Origin: Oscillospiraceae bacterium
GTDB lineage: Bacteria > Bacillota > Clostridia > Oscillospirales > Oscillospiraceae
Length of the DNA stretch: 64,000 nt
Assembly (NCBI GenBank): GCA_017482385.1
Contig: JAFUNI010000016.1
Location: 186,001-250,000, forward strand
Direction of reading: 5' to 3'
Shown: positions 1-7,356 of the stretch, one piece after another
How the letters are laid out: each line of letters begins with the position of its first letter
How positions within the stretch are numbered: the first letter of the stretch is position 1
Made by a program: the position numbers and the translations under genes
Notes under the pieces: generated by a model
Told to the model about the DNA's origin: nothing
The model's input: the letters and a program-made list of their open reading frames with translations, nothing else
The model's database searches: none

Positions 1-1235
1 ATAGCAATTGTTGTCCGTATGGCTGACATATCAGCATAGAACGCATTTTCGCTGGTATAAATCTTGTTATAATCGTGGGAATATGTATGGGCAGCGACGG
101 TATGCCCTTCCCGGGCGGCACGGGCGATGATGTCCATATAGCCGCTGTTTTTGACAAAGAAACTGACCTTCACATCGTATTGGGCTAAAACATCCAAAAG
201 CTTTTTCGTATGCTGGCTTGGACCGTCATCGAAGGTGAGGTAAATGGTCTTACCGTTTTCTTCGTAGGGCATACCGCCCTCCGGGATCATACAGTTTTTA
301 GGATAGGTCGGCTCTGTGGGGATGGTTGTTTCTGTGGGTTTTGTGGGCGCGGTGGGCGCTTTTGTTGTCGTGGGTCTTGTGGGGGCTTTGGGTGGTTCTG
401 TTTTCTCCACCAAGCAATCCATCGGAAAAACGATAACAGTCCGTGTAATGCTGCTGCAATAGTTATAGCTGTTGGTGGCAGTGTATGTCAAGGTGTAACG
501 ACCGGGCTTGTCTGTGTCCACACAGCCCTCTACATAAACACTGTTTGTAATATCACCGTCATTTTTGTCAATGGCGGTAACCCAGGGGTCAGCAAAATGA
601 TCGCCTTGCGCTACTAAGTGGGTATCACTGCCCACAAGCTTTAGATTAGGCCGTCCGGGATCGAAATAATGAATCGTGCGCTTGGTAGAAAAAGTATTTC
701 CGGAGGAATCCGACACGGTGTAGGTCATAATGCCGTTTTCTTCCACAAAAGTGACTTTATCTGTTAAGTCACCGTCATAGTTATCGACAGCGGTGAAGCC
801 TTCTTCCTGATAGGGCTGACCGGGAAGTGTATAGGCATAGGGGTCGACTGTCAAGGTGATTTTGGGAAGCTGGGTATCTACAATATGCACTTTTCGGATA
901 GCTGTAGCAGTAAACCCGGTGGATTTTGCTGTGTAAGTGACAACGTAAGTGCCGGTCTTCGTGCTGTCTACTTCGCCCTGTATCTCTACAGGAACGTCCA
1001 ATGCGGCATTTCCACCAACAAGCTGGGCGATTGCGCCCGGCTCTTTATAGACATCTCCATATTCAATCTCAATGTCCTGATCGCCATTCAGTGTCACAGC
1101 CAATTGATAAGCAAAGGATGAGTCTGCCGACGGAGAAGATGGTTTCGTCTGTCTGTTGTATAACCAAATTGCCCCTGTAGTAAGCACAGAAAGTGCCAGC
1201 AAGCAGGAGAAAAATATAATTAAAAATTTCTTCAT
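1..1235 (-). CDS. Polysaccharide deacetylase with Ig-like repeats, secreted (partial, 3' end outside window)
   Basis: Translating from the ATG at 1235 gives 411 codons that run off the left edge without a stop. Residues 1-27 form a signal/anchor segment. About 45-120, 127-190 and 198-270 are three Ig-like repeats of the DUF5011 kind (two contain DNYDGD / DKNDGD). Residues 279-311 are a Thr/Pro/Lys linker. The NodB-type deacetylase domain then starts, with TFDDGP at 334-339 (first catalytic and metal Asp) and HTYSHD at 383-388 (metal His pair). The family removes N- or O-acetyl groups from peptidoglycan or exopolysaccharide outside the cell. The remaining motifs lie beyond the window, so activity cannot be judged. 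It is divergent from nothing on its left that I can see, and has its own promoter. Confidence 0.9.
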   Translation of the reverse strand, partial: MKKFLIIFFSCLLALSVLTTGAIWLYNRQTKPSSPSADSSFAYQLAVTLNGDQDIEIEYGDVYKEPGAIAQLVGGNAALDVPVEIQGEVDSTKTGTYVVTYTAKSTGFTATAIRKVHIVDTQLPKITLTVDPYAYTLPGQPYQEEGFTAVDNYDGDLTDKVTFVEENGIMTYTVSDSSGNTFSTKRTIHYFDPGRPNLKLVGSDTHLVAQGDHFADPWVTAIDKNDGDITNSVYVEGCVDTDKPGRYTLTYTATNSYNYCSSITRTVIVFPMDCLVEKTEPPKAPTRPTTTKAPTAPTKPTETTIPTEPTYPKNCMIPEGGMPYEENGKTIYLTFDDGPSQHTKKLLDVLAQYDVKVSFFVKNSGYMDIIARAAREGHTVAAHTYSHDYNKIYTSENAFYADMSAIRTTIA

Positions 1236-1272
1236 TTTCTATCTATCCGTTTCTGCAAAGTCCGATGCATCT

Positions 1273-1301
1273 ATTATACAGTCAGCAAGGGAAATACGCA
1301 A
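1273..1301 (-). promoter_or_regulatory. Promoter of the polysaccharide deacetylase gene
   Basis: On the minus strand TTGCGT and TATAAT are separated by 17 bp, about 40 bp upstream of the ATG. There is no strong Shine-Dalgarno before that ATG. Confidence 0.6.
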
Positions 1302-1302
1302 G

Positions 1303-1335
1303 TAAAAAGCGAACTGAAATCAGTTCGCTTTTTTA
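1303..1335 (-). terminator. Intrinsic terminator overlapping the 3' end of folA
   Basis: GAACTGA and TCAGTTC pair around an AA loop and are flanked by A and T runs, so the hairpin works in minus orientation. The last folA codons and its TGA (1322-1320) lie inside the 5' arm. Confidence 0.75.
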
Positions 1336-1802
1336 TATAGGCACATCTCGTAAGAAATGCCGTTTTCTTCGCCGGATTGGAGAACCTCGGCCAGCTTCCA
1401 TTGGGGGTCGGTATCCAGATTAGGGAAGAATGTGTCCGATTCCGGGGCAGTATGTACCTTGGTGATGTAGGCGGTGTCGCAGTAGGGAAGCATCTGCTTG
1501 TAAATACTGCCGCCGCCAATGACCATGGCTCTTTCAGCAGTTTTTGCAAGCTCCACAGCCTCTTCCGGGCTGTGGCAGATCACCACATCGGGAATCTCTG
1601 CATCCTGCCGGGTCATCACCACATTCACTCGGTTGGGAAGGGGTCTGCCACCGGGAAAATCCGCCAAAGTCTTGCGGCCAACAATTACCATCGCACCCTT
1701 TGTGGTTTCCCGGAAAAACTTCCGGTCTGCAGACAATGCGATGGGCTGGGTGCCGTCCTTGCCGATGCCCCAGTCGTCGTATACAGCAACAATCAGTTCC
1801 AT
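1320..1802 (-). CDS. folA: Dihydrofolate reductase
   Basis: 160 residues, the normal length for bacterial DHFR. It reduces dihydrofolate to tetrahydrofolate with NADPH and so recycles the dihydrofolate made by thymidylate synthase, its upstream neighbour. Visible family features are the N-terminal IVAVYDDWGIGKDG segment (usual form IVAxDxxxxIG), the GAMVIVGRKTLADFPG nucleotide-binding strand, and MVIGGGSIYKQMLP, the GGxxxY loop near the C-terminus. The start is the ATG 8 nt after the thyA stop, which implies translation from the same mRNA. The stop codon is buried in the transcription terminator. Confidence 0.95.
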   Translation of the reverse strand: MELIVAVYDDWGIGKDGTQPIALSADRKFFRETTKGAMVIVGRKTLADFPGGRPLPNRVNVVMTRQDAEIPDVVICHSPEEAVELAKTAERAMVIGGGSIYKQMLPYCDTAYITKVHTAPESDTFFPNLDTDPQWKLAEVLQSGEENGISYEMCLYKKAN

Positions 1803-1810
1803 ATTTTACC

Positions 1811-2641
1811 TCAAATGGCCATAGGAATTTCAAAATCAAAGGGATGGAACTGGTAGTCTTCTACCTTGAAGCTGTCCTTGGTGAACTGGTAGAAATCGGT
1901 AATAGAGCTGTCCAGAGTAACCTTGGGAGCGGCGTAGCCTTCGTTTTCCAACATTGCCTTTACTGCGGGGATATGCCGGTCATAGATATGACAGTCAGCG
2001 ATAACATGCACCAGCTCACCGGCTTCCAAACCGGCAACCTGGGCCATCATCATCAGAAGCATAGAATACTGCACCACATTCCAGTTGTTGGCGGTGAGCA
2101 TATCCTGGCTGCGCTGATTGAGAATGCCGTTGAGCGTGTTGCCGGAAACATTGAAGGTCATGGAGTATGCACAGGGGTACAGGTTCATCTCGTGGAGATC
2201 CTCAAAAGTGTAAATGTTGGTGAGGATGCGGCGGGAGGCGGGGTTGTTCTTCAGATCGTAGATCACGCGGTCTACCTGGTCGAACATACCTTCCTTGTAC
2301 TGATGCTTCACACCTAACTGATAGCCGTAGGCCTTGCCGATGGTACCGTCTTCACCGGCCCACTCGTCCCAAACATGGCTGCCCAGATCGCAGATGCGGT
2401 TGGACTTCTTCTGCCAGATCCACAGCAGCTCGTCCAGTGCGGACTTCCAGTAGGTGCGGCGCAGAGTCATAATGGGGAACTCTTCCTTCAAATTGTAGCG
2501 ATTCACCACACCGAACTTTTTAACAGTGTGGGCAGGTGTGCCGTCAGCCCAGCGGGGACGGACCTCCAGGTCGGTATCATAAAAACCGTTTTCTAAAATA
2601 TCCAAACAGGTTTGGCGGTACAGTTCATCAGCTTTGCTCAT
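1811..2641 (-). CDS. thyA: Thymidylate synthase (ThyA)
   Basis: 276 residues. It methylates dUMP to dTMP with methylene-tetrahydrofolate and releases dihydrofolate, which FolA next to it reduces. Recognisable motifs are RPRWADGTPAHTVKKFGVVN near the N-terminus, WDEWAGEDGTIGKAYGYQL, the NQRSQDM substrate loop and IADCHIYDRHIP. The catalytic cysteine is C157 in the sequence LYPCAYSM. The classical enzyme has PCH here, so the His after the nucleophile is Ala; I recall this from clostridial ThyA proteins and do not read it as inactivation. It lies 21 nt after the rhomboid-like gene and 8 nt before folA in one minus-strand operon. Confidence 0.95.
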   Translation of the reverse strand: MSKADELYRQTCLDILENGFYDTDLEVRPRWADGTPAHTVKKFGVVNRYNLKEEFPIMTLRRTYWKSALDELLWIWQKKSNRICDLGSHVWDEWAGEDGTIGKAYGYQLGVKHQYKEGMFDQVDRVIYDLKNNPASRRILTNIYTFEDLHEMNLYPCAYSMTFNVSGNTLNGILNQRSQDMLTANNWNVVQYSMLLMMMAQVAGLEAGELVHVIADCHIYDRHIPAVKAMLENEGYAAPKVTLDSSITDFYQFTKDSFKVEDYQFHPFDFEIPMAI

Positions 2642-2662
2642 TGGAATTTCCTCCGTATCTAT

Positions 2663-3580
2663 TTATTCTTCGATGTGCTCGTGATTGTTGATGTGATCTT
2701 CGCAGTAGCAGTGATAACCGGCGCAGCGGGAGCAGTATCTGAACTCCAAATCCGGAAATTCTGTATCCGTCCGACCGCAAACAGTGCAGCGATGGTTGTA
2801 ATCTTGTGGTTGGGGAGAGGGCCGCTTGTAGTCCATACTTCCGGGAAGCGGTGTAACACCGGTCCTCTTTGCAGGTTTTTTGGGAACAGCCTTACCGGCC
2901 TTTACCCGCCAGGAAAGTGGCAGCAGATTTTTCATGTCAGAGCCCATAAACAGCAGATAATTGGCTAAGGCCACCAGCGGGAACAGATTGTGGGGGAACA
3001 GCATAACCGGGTAGCTTAAATTGAAAATTTGGATGACTTCCAATCCCAAATAGATCAGCGCAAGGACCCAGCCCTTGATGGGAATTATGAACATAATTAA
3101 GAAACGGCTGTCCGGGTGGAGCGTGGCAAAGGTTAAAAATAAACTCATATGCAGATAACCGGCCATTTCTCCGTAGGGCAAAATCGTATAAATAACAAGG
3201 GTGTCCGGAATGATGGGGCAGAAGATCATTGCGAAAACATCCATCAAAATCACACCGGAGAAGTAATATAGATTAAACTTGAATGTTCCCATACTGTTTT
3301 CAATATGTCTGCCGATCAAATAGAAAAAGTAGAGGAAAAGCAGATCAATGATGCCACTGCCGGATTGGGTGAACACATAGGTAAACAGTCGCCAAACCTG
3401 ACCTTCCAGTATCTTGGTCTTATCAAAGCTCAAAAGCTCATAAAGAACAATACCGCCATTGACCATACTCATCACGATCACAAGGGCATTGCCCAGGGCG
3501 ATATAAAGCATCAGATTGGAAATGCCCTTGTCCCGGTTGCGGAAGCAAAAGCGTTCAAATCCACGCCGCAAATTATTCAA
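2663..3580 (-). CDS. Rhomboid-like membrane protein with C-terminal zinc-ribbon-like domain
   Basis: About 305 residues with several hydrophobic helices over roughly the first 220, followed by a basic Pro-rich linker and a Cys-rich tail (CTVCGRTD ... CSRCAGYHCYCEDH) that looks like a zinc-binding domain. The membrane part resembles rhomboid/derlin-like folds, but I see no GxSG serine motif, so it is probably not a protease. The TTG at 3589 abuts the TAGGAG ribosome site; the TTG at 3580 lies 9 nt behind it and is the better start. It is the first gene of the operon with thyA and folA, and no functional link to folate is evident. Confidence 0.65.
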   Translation of the reverse strand: MNNLRRGFERFCFRNRDKGISNLMLYIALGNALVIVMSMVNGGIVLYELLSFDKTKILEGQVWRLFTYVFTQSGSGIIDLLFLYFFYLIGRHIENSMGTFKFNLYYFSGVILMDVFAMIFCPIIPDTLVIYTILPYGEMAGYLHMSLFLTFATLHPDSRFLIMFIIPIKGWVLALIYLGLEVIQIFNLSYPVMLFPHNLFPLVALANYLLFMGSDMKNLLPLSWRVKAGKAVPKKPAKRTGVTPLPGSMDYKRPSPQPQDYNHRCTVCGRTDTEFPDLEFRYCSRCAGYHCYCEDHINNHEHIEE

Positions 3581-3609
3581 AGCGATCAACTCCTAACATA
3601 GCTTTTATT

Positions 3610-3638
3610 ATCATATCATCATTTCCTTAAAATGTCTA
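3610..3638 (-). promoter_or_regulatory. Promoter of the rhomboid-like/thyA/folA operon
   Basis: Minus-strand TAGACA and TATGAT, 17 bp apart, about 30 bp upstream of the ribosome site of the first gene. Confidence 0.5.
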
Positions 3639-3682
3639 TAAAGGAATTATAAACTTTTCTACAAGAAAAAATCAAAAAATAC

Positions 3683-3710
3683 TTGACATTTTTATAATTT
3701 CGTGTAGAAT
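3683..3710 (+). promoter_or_regulatory. Promoter of the metK riboswitch transcript
   Basis: TTGACA (3683-3688), 16-bp spacer, TAGAAT (3705-3710). Transcription would begin about 12-15 nt before the riboswitch P1 helix. Confidence 0.75.
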
Positions 3711-3730
3711 ATCACCGAACTGCATACAAG

Positions 3731-3820
3731 CCTTATCAAGAGCGGTGGAGGGAACGGCCCGATGAAACCCGGCAACCTGTTAATTCAAGGTGCCAAATCC
3801 GGCGGCAACGAGAGATGAGG
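3731..3820 (+). ncRNA. SAM-I (S-box) riboswitch upstream of metK
   Basis: The S-box core is plain: AGAGCGGTGGAGGGA at the 5' side, CCGATGAAACCCGGCAACC, GGTGCCAAATCC and closing GAGAGATGAGG. Positions 3731-3737 (CCTTATC) pair with 3814-3820 (GATGAGG) as P1. S-adenosylmethionine binding stabilises P1 and lets the downstream terminator form, so metK, the SAM synthetase gene, is shut off when SAM is high. Confidence 0.96.
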
Positions 3821-3831
3821 ATTCGATATAA

Positions 3832-3865
3832 CGCACATCGGATCGTCGGTGTGCGGTTTTTCTTT
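3832..3865 (+). terminator. Riboswitch-controlled terminator before metK
   Basis: CGCACA and TGTGCG pair, extended inward by TCGG/GTCG-type pairs, and are followed by TTTTTCTTT. It lies between the aptamer and the metK ribosome site, as expected for the expression platform. Confidence 0.85.
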
Positions 3866-3898
3866 GCGTACTGTTGTGATATAGAAAGGAATTTGATT

Positions 3899-5038
3899 AT
3901 GGAAAAAAGACTGTTTACTTCCGAATGTGTAACTTGTGGACATCCCGACAAGGTGGCAGATTGCATCTCCGATGCGATTCTGGATGCTTGCCTTGCCCAG
4001 GACCCTAACTCCCGTGTGGCCTGTGAGACCACAGTTACCACCAATTTCTGTTTGATTTGCGGCGAGATCACCACCAAGGCCAATGTGGATTATGAGAAAG
4101 TAGCCCGCGAGGTGATCCGCTCCATCGGCTATACCAACCCTGCCGATAATTTCGATGCTGATACCGTGGAGATTCTCTGCAAGATCCATACCCAGTCTGC
4201 TGATATTGCCCTGGGCACCAATGATGAAGTTGGCGGTGCAGGCGACCAGGGTATGATGTTTGGTGGCGCTTGTACCCAGACGCCCGAGCTGATGCCTCTG
4301 CCTGTTGCTCTGTCGAGAGCCTTGGCAAATCGTTTGACCCAGTGCGTGGAGAGCAATGATCTGCTCCGTCCCGACGGAAAGACCCAGGTGTCTGTAGAAT
4401 TTGACGAGCAGGGCAATGTGGTTGGCATTGATACTGTTGTTGTTTCCGTTATGCACAGCGCTGATTTTGAAATGAGCGAGCTGCGCCGCTACATCCGGGA
4501 GGGCGTTATTGCGCCTGTGCTGGAAAAATACGGCTTTGATATCAATAAGGTTGCAAATATCCATATCAATCCCACCGGCAATTTTGTCATCGGTGGCCCC
4601 AACGGTGATACCGGCCTCACCGGTAGAAAGATCATCGTGGATACTTACGGCGGTTACTTCTCCCACGGCGGCGGCGCCTTCTCTGGCAAGGACCCCACCA
4701 AGGTGGACCGTTCCGGCGCTTACATGGCCCGGTATATGGCTAAGAACCTGGTGGCAGCCGGTTTGGCAACCCAGGTGGAAGTGCAGCTGGCTTATGCCAT
4801 CGGTGTTGCTGAGCCTGTTTCTGTTCGTGTGAACAGCTACGGCACCGGCAAGATCGCTGACGAGGAAATGACCGCTCTGCTGCGCAAGCATTGCGATCTG
4901 ACCCCCGGTGGCATCATTCGCAAGCTGCAGCTGCGCCGGCCTATTTACAGCCCTACCGCCCGTGGCGGCCACTTCGGCGTAGAGAATATGCCTTGGGAGC
5001 AGACTGACCTCGCTGAAACCTTGAAAAAATCTATGTAA
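3899..5038 (+). CDS. metK: S-adenosylmethionine synthetase
   Basis: 379 residues. It makes SAM from methionine and ATP in the cytoplasm, usually as a tetramer. Signature pieces are GHPDKVAD near the N-terminus, GAGDQGMMFG (the ATP-binding methionine adenosyltransferase motif), GPNGDTGLTGRKI and GGGAFSGKDPTKVDRSGAY in the C-terminal half. An in-frame extension upstream would start inside the riboswitch; the ATG at 3899, after a GAAAGG ribosome site and just ahead of EKRLFTSECV, is the right start. It is a single-gene unit controlled by its own product through the S-box leader, and is closed by a strong hairpin. Confidence 0.97.
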   Translation: MEKRLFTSECVTCGHPDKVADCISDAILDACLAQDPNSRVACETTVTTNFCLICGEITTKANVDYEKVAREVIRSIGYTNPADNFDADTVEILCKIHTQSADIALGTNDEVGGAGDQGMMFGGACTQTPELMPLPVALSRALANRLTQCVESNDLLRPDGKTQVSVEFDEQGNVVGIDTVVVSVMHSADFEMSELRRYIREGVIAPVLEKYGFDINKVANIHINPTGNFVIGGPNGDTGLTGRKIIVDTYGGYFSHGGGAFSGKDPTKVDRSGAYMARYMAKNLVAAGLATQVEVQLAYAIGVAEPVSVRVNSYGTGKIADEEMTALLRKHCDLTPGGIIRKLQLRRPIYSPTARGGHFGVENMPWEQTDLAETLKKSM

Positions 5039-5043
5039 GAAAT

Positions 5044-5081
5044 AAAGCAGCCTCCTTTTGTAAGGAGGCTGCTTTCATTTT
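5044..5081 (+). terminator. Terminator of metK (bidirectional)
   Basis: AAAGCAGCCTCC pairs with GGAGGCTGCTTT, followed by CATTTT. The GH78 gene converges on it from the other side, ending at 5080. Confidence 0.85.
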
Positions 5082-7188
5082 AACGGAGTATAACTTTGAC
5101 GTTTTGCGGGTGTGTGATGCACGGATCTGCGCCCTCTTTTAGTTCACAGATGACTTTTCCATAAGGTGTCAACAGCTCGGCTTTTCCGTACTGTAAACCT
5201 AAAAGGGAAGGTGCGAGGGAAATCTCCCGCATACCGGCTTTCTTGATTTCTAAACCCATCATCGCTTTGGGCAAGGAATACAGAGGTGTTCCGCCCCAGG
5301 CGTGACTGTGATCGAAATGGTAACCTGGTTCGGGCGGAACAAAACCCTCAACCAACCCTTTGGAACATTGCTGTACAGATTCTTTCCAACGGTTACAAAT
5401 CTGCAGGGTGTATTTCTCTCGCAAACCCAATCGATACACGGCCTCCAAGAGGTAATGCAGAAAATACGGTTGGCAGTCACCCTCGATTTCCTCTGCCGTA
5501 ATGCGGTGGATCAGATTTTTGCCGGTTTCATCATCGCAGATTCCAAAATAGCAGGCAAGAATGTTGGAATGCTTAAGATAGTACCGTTTTTCTGTGTTGT
5601 CCGGCAGCCACCCATTGCTGTGTTCCGGCTTGTTGGGAATATTCAACCCTTCGAAGTAACAGCCTTTCTCGGGGTCAAATAGATGTTGGTTAATAGCGTG
5701 GCGGAGAGCTTCTTTTTGTTCCAGGCAGCATTGGGCTTTTTGCTCTGCACCGAGAATGCGATATATTTTTTCTGCGCAATCCAATGCACCAAAGTAAAAC
5801 ATATTCATACAGCTTTGTCCCAAAGCTGCCGGGGGATGATGGAGCGTAAAACCGTCAACATAAATCCAATCCACAAACATGTAATTGGGGGGATCGTCAA
5901 TGATACCGTTGTCACCCACATACGCCTCAAAACGCTTCAATAAAACGCTCAGAGCATTTTCACATTGCCGTAGTAAGTCAGTGTTTCCTGTCAACATATA
6001 CACATCATAGAGCATTTTAACCCAAATTAAACTGTAAGTTGTGTGGAACATTCTGCCGTTTTCCCGTTTGAGCATAATTGCTATGCGTTTTAAGTCAAAT
6101 TCCGCAAGCCGCATATCACCGAAGGAAAAGGGCGTCATAAGGCTTTCAATGTAATAATCACCGGGACAGGCAGTTGGCTCACAGTGACTTGTGCTGTCCA
6201 AGTGATGGGTTTGGCGGCAAATTTTCAGAGTGTGTTTACAGGTTTCAAGAACAAGATTGAGTGCAGCATCACTGGTCGTTGTTGTTGCTTCTTCAGAAAC
6301 GGGATAATGGGTTTTGATAAAAAAGACCGTAGCCTGAGCAGGGGATGCAGCATAGTTTTTTGCGTGGATCTCAATGCTTCCGGCGCTGTGCATACAGAAT
6401 CCCCGGTATATTTGGTTACCGACAAAAGACAATTCTTCTGGCAATGCTTTTTCGTCACCTTCCCGGCACATGATTTGCAGGGATACTTCTCCCCGGGACT
6501 GTGTCTGTACCTGCAGGAAACCGCCCCAAATTTTATCGAGCTCCCAAACAATCGTTTTTTCTTCGTTTGGTAACAGGGAAATCTCGATACTTAGAGGTTG
6601 TTCTTCCCGTACAGGAATCGGTGCAGTGGTTGTATTCCAAATATTGGGGGTGAGTTCGGCTTGGGTAAATGCGTCCGGTGCAATGCGTCCGTCGAAGACT
6701 TTGGGAGCAATATATGCGCCGTTTTTGCGCACAAGCCAGCTGCTGTCCGTGCAGATGGATTCTTTGCTGCCATCTTCAAATGTGAGAATTGCGGACATCA
6801 TAAATCCGCCGTGTCCTTGCGAATAGTCGCACATATGATATGGCATCATTTGCACCCGGGCAAAAAAATCAAGGGTTGATTTGTTGGGATAAATGGTGGT
6901 TTCAAAGGAATAAAAACTGTTACGGGGTGTATCGTTATTGATAAAATCACCCCCAACGCAAGCAGGTCCGGTTGCAATAATATTGTCATTGCAAAAGAAC
7001 TGAAACAGGGTATCACCGCTAAAACGGATTGCGGCACTGGTGACAATCGTGGAGAAGGTATAGCTTTTTGCAAATTCGGCAACGGTATAATTCGTAGCTG
7101 TTTTCTTTAAGAACCCACTGTATACTGTAGTTTGGTTATGAGGATATTTCGTTTCGGGAAGCCATATCCAGTTTTCGGTATGCTGCAT
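5080..7188 (-). CDS. Glycoside hydrolase family 78-like protein (alpha-L-rhamnosidase)
   Basis: 702 residues and no signal peptide, so likely cytoplasmic. The N-terminal 300 residues look like the beta-sandwich domains of GH78 enzymes. The (alpha/alpha)6 barrel carries the acidic signature D331-x5-E337-x6-D344, equivalent to the DCPxRxExxxWxGD motif of the family, although the usual Trp is Cys here. Near the C-terminus HSHAWGGTPLY is the typical late GH78 segment. The family releases terminal L-rhamnose from glycans or glycosides; the substrate is not readable from sequence. A good AGGGGGA ribosome site precedes the ATG. It stands alone on the minus strand between metK and the SEDS gene. Confidence 0.8.
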   Translation of the reverse strand: MQHTENWIWLPETKYPHNQTTVYSGFLKKTATNYTVAEFAKSYTFSTIVTSAAIRFSGDTLFQFFCNDNIIATGPACVGGDFINNDTPRNSFYSFETTIYPNKSTLDFFARVQMMPYHMCDYSQGHGGFMMSAILTFEDGSKESICTDSSWLVRKNGAYIAPKVFDGRIAPDAFTQAELTPNIWNTTTAPIPVREEQPLSIEISLLPNEEKTIVWELDKIWGGFLQVQTQSRGEVSLQIMCREGDEKALPEELSFVGNQIYRGFCMHSAGSIEIHAKNYAASPAQATVFFIKTHYPVSEEATTTTSDAALNLVLETCKHTLKICRQTHHLDSTSHCEPTACPGDYYIESLMTPFSFGDMRLAEFDLKRIAIMLKRENGRMFHTTYSLIWVKMLYDVYMLTGNTDLLRQCENALSVLLKRFEAYVGDNGIIDDPPNYMFVDWIYVDGFTLHHPPAALGQSCMNMFYFGALDCAEKIYRILGAEQKAQCCLEQKEALRHAINQHLFDPEKGCYFEGLNIPNKPEHSNGWLPDNTEKRYYLKHSNILACYFGICDDETGKNLIHRITAEEIEGDCQPYFLHYLLEAVYRLGLREKYTLQICNRWKESVQQCSKGLVEGFVPPEPGYHFDHSHAWGGTPLYSLPKAMMGLEIKKAGMREISLAPSLLGLQYGKAELLTPYGKVICELKEGADPCITHPQNVKVILR

Positions 7189-7302
7189 AATAAATCCCCC
7201 TAAGAATCATGCGTAGGTAATATGAAATGATATTATCATAGATTGGGGAATATTTCCAGTGCGCACAGAAAAATTATCGAAAATGTATACCGGGAAGGTC
7301 GT

Positions 7303-7331
7303 TTGCTTTTTTTCGCCATTTATGGTATGAT
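7303..7331 (+). promoter_or_regulatory. Promoter of the FHA-SEDS/PBP operon
   Basis: TTGCTT (7303-7308), 17-bp spacer, TATGAT (7326-7331), about 25 bp upstream of the GGAGGTGAT ribosome site. Confidence 0.6.
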
Positions 7332-7356
7332 ATTAAAAATTTTGGGAGGTGATGAT

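Noticed and set aside
885..1121. Plus-strand frames over the left 1.2 kb
   Set aside because: They lie opposite the truncated polysaccharide deacetylase, which has clear domains and a promoter on the minus strand.
3785..4972. 395-codon open frame antisense to metK
   Set aside because: It mirrors the codon pattern of metK, has no ribosome site and no recognisable motif.
7222..7240. AT-rich palindrome ATGATATTATCAT upstream of the GH78 gene
   Set aside because: Could be an operator, but similar sequence occurs at the amidohydrolase -10 region and chance in AT-rich DNA is likely.
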